From Euclidia mi (lineage: Eukaryota > Arthropoda > Insecta > Lepidoptera > Erebidae), in contig OX123190.2 of NCBI GenBank assembly GCA_944739405.2, forward strand, positions 18,388,807 to 18,452,806: a DNA stretch of 64,000 nucleotides. The letters are read 5' to 3'. Shown piece after piece: positions 10,803 through 22,238 of the stretch. The translations under genes and the position numbers were made by a program. Position 1 is the stretch's first letter. Each line of letters begins with the position of its first letter. The notes beneath the pieces are model-generated. The model was given only the letters and a program-made list of their open reading frames with translations. It was not told where the DNA came from and searched no databases.

Positions 10803-11566
10803 AATATCTACCGCGCGCATCATAACAGCCTTGCACCGTATTGATACCAAACGCCATTTATTATTCCCGCCAAGTCATAGGTGGCTTGACTCACGTATCG
10901 GTACTTTCGAATATGTCGTTGTGAAAATCGTCGATTATATAAAATTTATTGCGGTGGCATAAAATATGGTGAGCAAGTCACACAATAAATATTATTTTCA
11001 CGTCATGGCCGCCACCAAATCTGTCACTAAAAACCCGCCAAAAGTCACTTTAAAATTATTTATGGTGCATACTTTTTTATTTTCTTTTTTTAAATTTATA
11101 TCGTCATTGTTGCAACGGCGCGGCCAAAACGAATGCAAATTACAAAAATGTACGTACTGGAGTTTTGCGTGGTGTGGATTTACTGACGACTCATACATTG
11201 TCCAATATTCGTCGGTCAACAGTGTCATTTGTACCCTTTCATGTAGCGGACAAATTTAATTTTTTGTTGTTGGTTTTTTCTGCGTAATGAAGTACTAGAA
11301 TGCTGTTGTATTTAATTTAACTGAATTTTATTTACTTTTTCCTTTGCGACCTGGCCAACTGATAAAACAATATGTATGACAAATACAAATGGTGTGTCTA
11401 TTAATATTCGCTGTTGCCGTTGTTGCGTGATAATATTTATTTGTGCTCATTAAGACGTGCCGCATGTAGGAGTAGGAGTACCGCCCTACGTTCTACATAA
11501 CGACAAAAAAAAAATTATATATAGTCATTTTTAGTACCCATAGTAATTTAGTTACTATATATAGTA
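10803..11566. other. no gene recognised
   Basis: Overlapping open frames of 76-97 codons exist on both strands at 10966-11259. Neither resembles a known family, and frames open on both strands at once usually mean chance. Nothing else is supported. Confidence 0.4.
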
Positions 11567-11770
11567 GGTCTCGGGTTCGATTCCCGGGTCGGGCAAAAGT
11601 GTTACTGGGTTTTTCCGAATTCTCAGTAGCAGCCCGGAGTCTGGTGATGTGCCCGGTAACGGCAATAGGCGCGCCCCCTATATATACGTGGGACTTAAAA
11701 ATTCATGGCGAAATGTGGGTATAATATTTACAGCGCTGCCTACCCCTTCGGGGATACAGGTGTGAGACTA
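11567..11770 (+). mobile_element. SINE family a, 5'-truncated
   Basis: The copy starts at the box-B region (GGTCTCGGGTTCGATTCCCG) and lacks the upstream part of the head. The body and the CCTACCCCTTCGGGGATACAGG tail region are intact. Confidence 0.85.
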
Positions 11771-12194
11771 TAGTAGTTTTTATATAGGAGTAAACTTACA
11801 CATATAGTAGATTGCGATAACTTTAGCCTACAAAGCATTTTCATTCAACACTCTAGTGCCAACAAGTACCGCTTAAGTAGCGGGGTAAACCTAGGTAGGA
11901 TCGTATTTCATAACAAAGACGTCAAATAACTTACTGTGATGTTTCCCATTAAGATTAAGTTACACTTGATTTACAAGTTCATTACTACAATGAGACTTAA
12001 TTAAAACCTTCCATGACCAGCAATCTTTACAATCTATATTCTTAAGTTACATTTATGTAACAGCATACTTTGGCTGAGGGTAGAAAACAAATAAGGTTGC
12101 ATAAAGTTGCCACAGATTAAAAAGCTCTTTTTTTTTTCAAGCAAGGTGTCTTATCATTCTTTGCTGACCACAGCATAGTACAAACAGAATAGTA
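11771..12194. other. AT-rich, nothing recognised
   Basis: No supported feature. Confidence 0.4.
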
Positions 12195-12675
12195 AGATAG
12201 CTTCATACAAATCGGCCGCCGCCGCCGCGCTGGTGTGAATGTATGCGTGAGTCGCCGGGGCGGCGTGTACGCACGCACTTTTCACGCACACAATCTCACG
12301 AGCGCGGAACGCTGGGCGCGGATTCAGTACGGGATGCGCCGCGCGTCTGATCGCGCGCATGCATGTAGGTACTACACTGCTCGCCCGCGACCATTGTTTA
12401 TGTACATTCAGTTTTGTAATAAACGCTATTAATATTATACAATGTGTTAAACGACAGTAAATTAAACTTGTTACATTTTTCTCGCTATAAAGGGCATTTA
12501 GATAGTTATATAACGCTTAGCTAGTCAGCAGGTATTTGAAAAAAATATATGCAAGCTTAAATTCTGTAGTATTCAGCGCAATCACTTAAAAAACGGCGAA
12601 ATAGCGCGCGCCGACAAAGCCGGCGGCGCCGCGGTGTAAACACGTGACAACCCGTGCGTCATCGCAAGAGTAGGC
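12195..12675. promoter_or_regulatory. CpG-rich island pair, possible promoter
   Basis: Two CG-dense blocks (12205-12365 and 12598-12670) stand out in AT-rich surroundings. The first contains GGCCGCCGCCGCCGCGC and an ATTCAGTACG that resembles an arthropod initiator (TCAGT, about 12330). The second contains TGTAAACA (12635-12642), a forkhead-type site, overlapping the E-box CACGTG (12641-12646). No coding exon can be assigned. A promoter is an inference from base composition only. Confidence 0.25.
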
Positions 12676-12999
12676 AATTAACTCGCCGAGCGGCCTTAGC
12701 TAGCTTACTATTCTGTTTTTACTATGACCACAGGCAGAGTTTATAGAAATGTAAATAGGCTTAGTAATAAATAGCTGCGGGCTATAAGATTACAAAATGG
12801 CATAGATGGCTGGTTAATGTCACTGAAGGTAGAGAGGAGTGATCTGTCACGCTTAGTTTTGGTTATACTATGCCCGATTTGTTAGTCCTGATAGTAAGGT
12901 TAGGTGTCAGTCAAGTCAGCACAGCAGTTTGTACAGATAGATGTAGACATGGATGGATGTTTGTTTGAAAAAAAACTAAATACATTCGATTAAACTTTT
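12676..12999. other. nothing recognised
   Basis: AT-rich sequence leading into a T-run. Confidence 0.4.
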
Positions 13000-13300
13000 T
13001 TTTTATAGTATTAGGCAGCAAACGAGCAGGCGGATCACTTGATGGTAAGCAATTACCTCCGCCCATGGACACGAGCAACACCACAGGAGTCTCATCTGCG
13101 CTGCCGCCCCTTGGGGTAGGGAAGAGGGATAAGATGAGGAGTGGGATGAAGGAGAAGGAATAGGGGATAGGGCCTCCGGCACTCTCACTCACCGAACGAA
13201 ACGCAACAGTTTAAGTAATCTTACTTTACGTCGATTTTCTGTGAGAGGGTAGTACTTCCCCGGTCGAGCCGGCCCATTCATGCTGATATCAGCAAGGCTC
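13000..13300 (-). mobile_element. retroposon tail, copy 1
   Basis: A T-run is followed by CAAACGAGCAGGCGGATCAC, TGATGGTAAGCAATTAC, GCCCATGGACAC and a purine-rich block. It is closely similar to 17888-18155 in order and sequence, and more distantly to 2524-2660. The T-run puts a poly(A) end on the minus strand, as for a 3' LINE or SINE tail. The minus-strand frames over it are by-products of the repeat. Confidence 0.7.
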
Positions 13301-16300
13301 TACTACCAAAAAATAGACATAATAATAGCATAATTTACAATTACATACCGCAAAGATTCATCCAAATCTTTAACTAGTTTAAAACAGCACACAGGTACTT
13401 TTGTCGCTATAAACGTCACTCACACGGGCGGCGCCGAGGGCAAACATTAGTCTTATGGATCTGCATCTATTGTTTTAAGTCCCACCTTTGTTTGAGACGG
13501 GGATTTTTTATAAATGCCAGCTCATCTGCTGACTTATAATGACAAAACAAAACCCTACAATTGACGTAAGAGTCCCCGTAACCTTTAATCATACTTCCCA
13601 TATCACTAAATGACAGGAAAATATCCTTCTCAGTAATCGCAATACATATTCAGGCTAAATGTTATTATAATTAAGGCCTGGTGCACAATGAATGTCCGGT
13701 CACGTCATGTGTCTGTGCCGCATCCTCCTCTACGATTAATCATCGCTTAGTGCCGCTATTGGGTACCTAACTTATTTCTAAGACTTATGGGTCTGGATGG
13801 AATGATTTATTGTCGGACTGCATTATGTGGTGTTAGGGTACGTCCGGGACTGAAAATATGATTCGGCAAGAATGTTTTTTTTTCGATGAATAATATTAGG
13901 TTCTTCTATTACAAGTTTATCTAAGAGGTCATAATCGCGCTGACTAATGTTTTTAAGGTACAAAAACCTCTTTATGACATGTTCAACGGTCATGGTTGCT
14001 GGCTAATTGTCTTGTACACAATTAAATCAATCGACAGTTCATTAAGGGTTTAGAAACTAACGCCTAATCTATTAAGAAGTAGACTGTTTTATATATACTA
14101 TTGTATTTGTAGCAAGTTAAATAAAAGACGTTAACAATGCAGTTAACAATAATATTATAATCTAACTTCATCAAACGAACAAGTTGAGTTGTTTGCTATA
14201 CAGTATAAAGTTGATAAATCTTATTATTATATAAGACGAAATGAGTCAAAGGCTCTAATAAGCAAGGAGTAATGTGAAACAGCAGCAAGACCGACACACG
14301 CCGCATACTGCGCACTTGTAGTCGTCGTAAATGAAACGAACTGTCTAAAGATATGAGTAACACGCATTCACAAAGGGTTTTATTTCGATAATTCTAGGAA
14401 TATCTACGCTTCTAGCATATATGAGGATAGAACAATAACTTTTGTCTAAATCCAGTACGCTTATGGCATGTCAAATGCGACATATTGTTCTTAGGCCCAT
14501 CAATTGTGCCCTAACGGATATGCCTCAAGACAGTTTCGGGTGTGAGATTATTCCAATGTTGAACTTTGGGCGAAACTAGTGAGAATCATGATGAACTCGG
14601 ATACAGATAACCCGTAGCCACCGAGGCCCCATAAACTTTACTACAGACATAAAGGAGACATTGATAAATAGCAAGATTATCACGAAATAGACGCTTTTAG
14701 GAACTTTCTTTTATTCGCAAAAAATGTGCGGCCTTTTTTTTATAAATAAAAACTTATAGTGGAAGTTTCATTTTATCGTGTTTTTACGATTGTTGTGGCT
14801 GGTAACTCGGTGGGAGTGCAGAGAAAATTTGGAGAGTCGTACTGTGAGAAATGTACAGAATAAAGACCTCTTTTACATTCACAATTTAAGAATCAGTTGC
14901 TAAATAAAATGCTGATCAATACTAACATAAATAATTTAAATGCATCATTCTATTCTAATGTCTCTTTTTGTTTACGTTCTTTGTTTTCGTCCATTTTAGT
15001 TCCACTTTGATCTAAGCCCGGAATAGTGGAGTTTAAGCCATCATTGTGTCAGTAAACGAAGTGATAACCATTGTAGAAAGTATAAAAAAGGCTCGTCTAT
15101 AGGGACGTTGTACAATAAAACATGAACATGGCCGTTTTTAAGTGTCGTTTTAAAATAAAGCAGACGAAACTTGGCCATAAATATCTGTAACCCGTAGAAA
15201 TGTAAGTGCTTCTACCCCTACGTAATCTGGGTACATAAATCTTCTCCATAAAGTATAACGACATTTCAATACCTTTTAAAGTTATGAGCCTAACAGATAG
15301 GGCTGCCTACTGTGCACCCACAAAAATATAGGGGATGTAGACTGCATGATAGTAAGCTTAAAATATTTATTGACTAGGTAAGACTTAGCTATAACAGTAA
15401 AACTGTTTTATGATCCTTATAAACGCATGTTCGTTTTGAATATTAGCAAAAATTTTATAGAGAATAATATCGTTAGTCATAAGTCAGTGTTAAAATGCAT
15501 CGCATGCCACACAGTGTCAAAACATATGTTCCATAGTGTGTCGTGTCACATATAATTGTAAGAGTCATGTTCAAAGCAACCCTGAGTTTTGAAGAGAATA
15601 CAACCCGCAAACGTGCGTTACACAGGGCAGTTAAAACTGAAATGCAATGATTGACGGATTGATGGTGACTATAAAAAGTTCTTTGAACCGTCAAAAAATA
15701 CTCTGCGGATGTGTATTGTGACGGTGCACAGAGTTTTGTCAATAAAATTGTTATTAATGATAGCATTGACTTACTCTTGACCTATCAATTTGGACGTAAG
15801 TGTCGGCTAGTCTAGCCAACCCAGCTGTGGTATGAACATTGTCCGATGTATATCGAAATATCGATTGGAAGTTAAGTAGGGGGGTGTCTCGTCACCTGCC
15901 TCTCTATGTAAATGTTTAGCGAGCCAGATAAATTAATGTGTCTGACCCGAGCGCACCCGAGCCCCTTTTCAAAGAAAGGAAAAATTAACTAGTATTTGTT
16001 ACTATTTTTTTATTATTTGCCACAACTGAAGGTTCAATTCAGCCGAGTACACTTTCTCATTAGCTCAGGACTCGCTGGTATAATAATTTGCAAGTAAATA
16101 GTTACTTTTGGTTTTAATCAAAATGAAAGAAAACTATTGAAAAAGATGCGGTTTAAATGTTGCGAGGTAAAATTACAAAAATACTTTTCTTTTAAAGTCC
16201 ATAATATATGCAGTTTTGATTATCTTTCCATAATCTCAAGTTAAATTGCATATAATTTAGATATTTTCTTTATTCACTAGAAGTGATTATACTTAATGTT

Positions 16301-16384
16301 ATTAAAGTATTAAACGGTTCTTTGACACGTGGGGTTATTCACCAGAATCTGCCAGTTTTATGCCGATATTCTTAAAACACGCAG
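13301..16384. other. 3 kb with nothing recognised
   Basis: AT-rich DNA with no ORF above about 100 codons, no RNA gene and no repeat that I recognise. The frame at 15473-15766 (minus, 97 codons) matches nothing I know. The segment is compatible with intron or intergenic DNA. Confidence 0.45.
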
Positions 16385-16445
16385 TTATTCTGGAAATGTG
16401 TCCGGTAGACGGCAGTAAGCTCGTCCCATGGTACGGGTCTGCTAG
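16385..16445 (+). mobile_element. SINE family a remnant
   Basis: TCTGGAAATGTGTCCGGTAG followed by GGCAGTAAGCTCGTCCC is a diverged piece of the family a body (TGTGCCCGGTAACGGCAATAG). No head or tail is left. Confidence 0.5.
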
Positions 16446-16763
16446 ACTGTAAGTGGCAATATGTCAATGTGATGCATGTGTTTGGCCGTAGTCGGAATAA
16501 AGACGCGTGATTTTTGGCTTAGTTGAAAAAAAGCATAGATTTTATTTAAGAAAAAAATTATAGGTGATAATGTTATTTTACACTTGCTGATATGATGGCT
16601 TCAGTGTTTTTTGTATCCCTTGTATAAATATACGAAAAATCTGAGATTTGTATAAAATTTTTGATTACAAACATTGTGACAAATCAACCAATATACTTTA
16701 CATACAGATAGTGTGAAAAAGGCCACTTAATCTGTTAGGTACTATACACATAGGAATACGCCC

Positions 16764-17140
16764 GTGTATGCTGCTGTTCTAGACCTATCCAAGGCTTTTG
16801 ACCTGGTTAATTATGACATTCTATGGTTAAAATGCGCGAGAAAGCCATACCTCATGAGCTTATCAGCCTCCTCCAGTACTGCTATGGCCACTAAATTAAT
16901 CAGGTTAAATGGTCGGGTGCATTGTCTGACGAGTATGGGCTGAGATGTTGTGTGAGGCAAGGCGAAGTGACTTCCCCGGCGCTCTTCAGTCTATACATCG
17001 ATCAGCTGATCGAGGAGCTCAGTAGCACTGGTGTCGGATGCTCTATTGATGGTAAGATTATTAACAGTATCAGCTATGCGGATGACATAGCTTTGCTGAG
17101 CCCCTCTGTGTGTAATGTCAGTGTAATTTGTATTTCATGA
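16764..17140 (+). pseudogene. broken non-LTR reverse transcriptase
   Basis: The translation gives AAVLDLSKAFDLVNYDIL, the RT motif-A region with DLSKAFD. After a frame change near 16828 it continues EKAIPHELISLLQYCYG. A stop follows at about 16892-16894, then GLRCCVRQGEVTSPALF, and finally SISYADDIALLSPS, which carries the catalytic YADD. This covers fingers and palm only; the endonuclease and C-terminus are absent. RQG.TSP and YADD are typical of LINE reverse transcriptases. The frameshift plus stop show it is dead. Confidence 0.9.
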
Positions 17141-17644
17141 TTATGGAAACTTTTCCAAAATAAATGATATACTTATTATTTATTGTTAATCCACTGCGAT
17201 ATTACGCAGGAGATTAAGCTTAGCCTATCAGTGTATTTAATACATACTTACTCCGTAAGCAATCTAAGAGGCTACTCAACGCTTAATGTAATCAGCTACT
17301 TTTTTACTAGAACCATCATCAGTTTCAAGTGCATTGGTCCCCGTTTTAACGACATGCCATAATGAGAATGTTTTTATTGAAGTCCGTTCGGTACCCATCG
17401 TCACAAGTTAATGGTTATTGTTTTGACATGCAATCGTCCCCTTGTGCCAACTTAGTCTTACTAGCCACTGTGTCATTTTGTACATTAATTTACGAGGCAC
17501 AGGCGGAGTGACTTCATAACTAACATTTGATAGAGTGGAAAGATATTGCGTAGGGTCATAAATCTTAGAATTTAATACTAATTATGCAAATTGAACAAAT
17601 GTGTATAGGACATTTTAGGTTACATGCACTTGAGGAGAAACATA
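17141..17644. other. nothing recognised
   Basis: AT-rich, no supported feature. Confidence 0.4.
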
Positions 17645-17765
17645 AGAGCGATTGGACTATCATGTTTTTCTAGTAGTTGTGGATTCAATTCCCAGCTTAG
17701 ACAATTTTTTGTGCGTCGAGCACGATCATTTGTTCTGGTTCTGCGTGTAATTTATTATTGTGACA
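17645..17765 (+). mobile_element. degraded SINE (family d)
   Basis: A box-B-like GGATTCAATTCCCAG is followed by GACAATTTTTTGTGCG, CGATCATTTGTTCTGG and TCTGCGTGTAATT. This order resembles a common lepidopteran tRNA-headed SINE. A related fragment is at 62865-62970. Confidence 0.45.
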
Positions 17766-17887
17766 TTGAATGAAAATTGCTACATTTGATTTAATTCTAT
17801 TAACAGGATAAAGAAAAAAGGGAAAAATGCCTAGGTTTCAGTAAATTAACTCGGTTAACACTATATATTTCTTGCACATATTGCGAG

Positions 17888-18155
17888 TATTTTTTTTTAT
17901 AGTTTAAGGCGGCAAACGAGCAGACGGATCGCCTGATGGTAAGCAATTACCGCCGCCCATGGACACAAGCAACACCACAGGAGTCACAAGTGCGTTGCCG
18001 CCACTTGGGGTTAGGAAAAGGGATAGGAGTGGGATGAGGGAGAAGGAATAGGGGATAGGGCCTCCGGCACTCTCACTCACCGAACGAAACACAACAGTTT
18101 AGGTACTGTTACTTTACGTCGATTTCGAAATCAGCAAGGCTCTATTACCTAGAAA
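17888..18155 (-). mobile_element. retroposon tail, copy 2
   Basis: After a T-run (17890-17898) it follows the same order as 13000-13300: CAAACGAGCAGACGGATCGC, GATGGTAAGCAATTACCGCC, CCATGGACACAAGCAACACC, the purine block, ACTCTCACTCACCGAACG and ATCAGCAAGGCTCTA. It lacks the GTACTTCCCCGGTCGAGCC part present in copy 1. Confidence 0.72.
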
Positions 18156-21027
18156 ATTATTGATTGTCAATTGACTCAGTCTCTATACAGTGTAAATAAT
18201 AATAGAACTAAGTAATTGGGTTAGTTACTCTAATATGCACCTTCGTGTATAATTTGTATAACATATATAATGTACTATAAGCTCCGTAACCTATATTTAT
18301 CACTTCCATCACATTGAACAAATTAACATAATCGTGCTTAATAACAGCTTTTAGCTTTACAGACTGTCCATTCAATATAATAATGACCGCTAAGGTCAAT
18401 GTTTCTTAATCCAATTTTCTGCTATTCTAGTTTCAACTCTAACATCCCGATAATAAAGTCGTAAATATGTTTGCATTTGTCATGGCAAGTTCAAAAAAGC
18501 TCCTCAATGGATGTGATGGGTTACATCCTGCGGTTTCAATTACATTGGAAGTGCAATTTATAGTTTATTGATACGAATGTGGTTGAACTGATAAACTAGC
18601 TCAATGAACGTGTGTAACGTAAATACATCGATACTTTCTAGTGAGAAAGTTTCACAAAAATGTTCGAAATTATTTGACAAAATGATACAAGTATTCTACA
18701 AAAATATTGATACCACAAAAACAGTAATCATTTCAGTGCAAGGTGATATAAAAAGAAGTAAGTATCAGTCGATCCAATTTATGCTTGGTAACCGGATACG
18801 GATGTAAGGACAAAGTATAATATCTAATTCGACACAACACTTTTGTGAAAATCGTGCCATCATTGTAGGCATCTGCAAGTGTTTCGAGTCCCACAAAATA
18901 CTATTATTTATTGGGTATGTGATGCTTCACCCTTCGCATTTATTAAGTAAATAAAAACACAGTCACTTAATAGCTTTATTTATTTTTGTATTGTCTTCGT
19001 TAATAGGCAGGGGCAAACATCGCGTAAGTGAAAAGTTACAAGTGGTAGGGGGAAGGTTTATACCGAGCATATTTACACACACAATATTATTTTGGTAGCC
19101 AAATAATTTTAACAGTAAACTTGACTAACTAATGAATATAAAGAACTATGACTTTGTTCAGTTTGATACTCAAACCCGCCACAAGACGTTCACCTGTTCT
19201 TAATATCTAAAAACATGCTCTGTATTTTCATAGATAGTTTGTAACTTATTGAAATAGTGATAATAACGTAAAACAGACCAAAATGTCTGTATGTTAGGCT
19301 TTTAAATACAATTAATCCAAGCTGTCACCTCGAAATCACAATAAATTCAAATTGATCGATAAATAGACCAGTGAAATATCTTTTAATCCTATCAATACTG
19401 ACTATTTATTTTACCCAGTTCTTGAAAGAGATTGGCAAGGATATCCCGGGCAGTCAAGCATTTCTAGGGAGACAAGAAGTGCGTACCTGGAAAACCTACG
19501 TAAATAGGGTGCTATTCTTCAAGATTCGGACCATTATGACCGTAAGGTTGGTGAAGCTATGGGAGGTATCGGTTCAGGATGATAATTAATTTTATAGGTA
19601 CGAGCACTCATCGCCAATTGATTTAGCAAATGTGTTCTGTAATCAACAAAGTCGATGACTTTGTTGATTAATCTCTCGACTTTTTAATATATTAAATAAA
19701 TTTATAATTTATTCATATTTTGATCTTAACTACCAACATCTGTGCTAAACGTAATAAAATTAAACAATTGTAAATAAAATTAGCAGTACTAAAATATTTT
19801 AGGCTTTAACGTGCATAATTTACTACAGTTCAGTAAACTCGTTCTAACTATTATTGCGGTTCGAGAGTTTAATACATTCAAGAACTTAACAAAAGCGTAT
19901 CGACCGGTTAAAGAAAAAGCGTCTTAAGGACCATTACAACTCTATATTTTACAATTTAAGTGTTTATTTTTAAAGGGAGTGTTCTAATGTGTACCCAAAC
20001 TCCACGGCCATATTGGGGCTTAAGATATTTAGCGTGTGAGTACCAACTATATCGCTGCAATCAAAATTAACATCAGCCTAAAAGGCTGCATAAAACAGCT
20101 TCAATATAACAGTGGCAATAACAATGATTCATTTAACAAGCACGCTGAATTGAGTTATTTGTCCCAAGTTGGACTCATGCACACTAACAGGGTAACAGGC
20201 ATTGCATCGATAACTCAACATTTATAGATCGTAAATAATTTGAATAATTATGCGCCGGATTATAAAAAGTTTACAAAAACGTTGGACTGTTAGACGTCTG
20301 TTTGTCGAAGCGCCGCCGCCGGCGACGGTAGTAAAGTACACGTGTTTGGAATCATTGTTCAACAGTAAACCATTACAGACGTACATTACGGGCTCCATAA
20401 AAACGTTATGGGACGTACCAATCCTTCGTTCAAGAAAGGAGACCTAGATAATGAGCGCAACGCACTGCAGTATTAAAAGTGCTTTCTAATATGATCAAAT
20501 TGCATGACGCATCAGTAAGTATATTCGCATGACGTGTTGAATTTCCCCACGATGGCGCCCAGATCTGTCAGGATAATGACATTAAGTGTTTCTTAGATGC
20601 TAAGCAACTTCGAAGATATGCACTGAAACTGTTATTATATAGAAATTATGACTTCAAACTAGCGTATCTGTGTTTTTCTTGAAGTTGTTTTTGATATTCA
20701 GCAACTGAATTAGCTTTTCATTAACAATGGTTGCGTGTTAAGATCATTTGTTTTGCATTTTAATGGAATTTGATTGCATGCATGCATAATTACATTTATA
20801 AACAAATTAGTTATGTATTGCTTAGTCATGATTAGAAATGCATAAATATTATATTTATGCTGCTTCGTAAAAAAATACTTTTATGCCAGAAACAAAAGCT
20901 TTTGACCTAATACTTAAACTTTTATCAAATGACAGAATATCGTTCATAATAAACTGAAAGCTTTATTAGTTACAGTTGATGAATGAAATTTATTAATACT
21001 TTAATTAAAATGGCACAATTAAAACAT
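18156..21027. other. 2.9 kb with nothing recognised except a small hairpin
   Basis: AT-rich with several 60-70 codon chance frames. A perfect 13-bp stem with 3-nt loop lies at 19641-19669 (arms begin AATCAACAAAGTC). No gene or mobile element is recognised. Confidence 0.45.
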
Positions 21028-21073
21028 CACAAGCGTGATTTTATAAATATTAATTTATAAAATCACGCTTGTG
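21028..21073. repeat. perfect 21-bp-stem hairpin
   Basis: Bases 21028-21048 are exactly complementary to 21053-21073. The loop is ATTA. The arm begins CACAAGCGTGATTTT. At 46 nt it is too short for a typical animal pre-miRNA. It may be the core of a small foldback element. Confidence 0.85.
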
Positions 21074-21102
21074 CACATTGAAATTGTATAGAGTATAGAG
21101 CA

Positions 21103-21305
21103 CTAGACGATGCCTGCAGCGACGCCCGCACATATTTTTTAATTAAACCCTTGTCTGCCCGATCCCTTTAGAATTTTGGGCAATCCCTTCTTAGTGCACC
21201 TATTCGGCCCTCAAGGAATATACATACATGCCGAATCTCAGCTTCTTGTGCCGAGTAGTTTTGACCGTGCGCTGTCCGATAGTCAGTCAGTAACGCAAGG
21301 TTTTT
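21103..21305 (-). mobile_element. Helitron-like element, diverged solo copy
   Basis: Read on the minus strand it ends in CTAG (21103-21106 on the plus strand). It contains the family phrases CGTCGCTGCAGGCATCG-like, GTGCACTAAGAAGGG and CTTGCGTTACTGACTGAC. The 5' end is eroded. Confidence 0.75.
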
Positions 21306-22033
21306 CTGTTTCAGCAGAGCATACTCGTAATATTTGTTTGGTGTTTAAACATTTTAATGCCTTGGATTTTTCGGTGGGTTCTTAATACGGAAAAAAACTA
21401 TACATACTATTCGTCAGAAAAGTAAACTACTGTTTATTTAAAAAAATACATTTATTTTTATGCCTTCGAATTTCACACAACCTTAGATGGAGTAAAACAA
21501 TATAATAAATTATAAAAAACTAAGCTGCAGTTAATATTTATCAATTTATTCACGGTTTTATGAAGACATTTTGCAATTTTATAGTCTACTAAATTATGAG
21601 TGACTGGGTTTCGATTCATCATCCCTCGGGTATTTGTTCTGCAATATGTCAAAAGCCACACGAGCAGGTGACGATATATTATGCATGACGAGCCGTAGCC
21701 AATATTTTAATATTTTACACGATGTAATTTAAATTTCAACGGGTGTGATTGTTTAAATTGAACTTTTAATATTTACTCTTTGGTAAAGCATTTGTTTTCA
21801 ATTTTAAGTTTGTTCTATTATGTTGTATTATTTGTGTTATTTTATGCGTAGGGTGATGCATTTCATATTGATTTCAAATAATTTTGTTTATTTTAATACG
21901 CAAATATTCTAGCGCAGTGGAATGGCTGATAACGTATTGACAATTTTAATAATTTAATAAGGATTTAATGCTGGAGGTATGTCTGATAGGTTTTGCGTAA
22001 GTACAGTTTAAACAGATTGGCAGAGTAAAGAAA
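21306..22033. other. AT-rich, nothing recognised
   Basis: No supported feature. Confidence 0.4.
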
Positions 22034-22238
22034 TCTTAATATATAAAATCCTTGCGTTACTGATTGACTGACAGACACGGTACAGCCGAAACTATTGGCC
22101 GCAGGAAGCTGAAATTTGCCATGTATGTTCCTTGGGGACCGTAGGGGTGCACTAAGAAGGGATTTTCGAAATTCCCACGGGATCGGCCAAAACGAGTAAA
22201 TTAAAAAAAATGCAGACGTAGCTGCTGGCGTCCTCTAG
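22034..22238 (+). mobile_element. Helitron-like element, solo, clean ends
   Basis: The element is 205 bp, starts TCTTAATATATAAAATCC and ends TCCTCTAG, sitting between A (22033) and T (22239). A 5' TC, a 3' CTRR and insertion between A and T without target duplication are the Helitron hallmarks. There is a short GCAG/CTGC inverted repeat close to the 3' end. It is non-coding. It has the same sequence family as the tandem array at 49004-52690. Confidence 0.85.

Noticed and set aside
10966..11259. 97-residue plus-strand ORF
   Set aside because: A 76-codon frame is open on the opposite strand over the same bases. No family resemblance.
12911..13192. Minus-strand ORFs at 12911-13192 and 17904-18092 with similar sequence (PYSFSFIPLLILSLF)
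   Set aside because: The similarity comes from a shared retroposon tail. The frames start and stop at different places and carry no domain.
21028..21073. Pre-miRNA
   Set aside because: At 46 nt with a perfect stem and 4-nt loop it is shorter and more perfect than animal pre-miRNAs.
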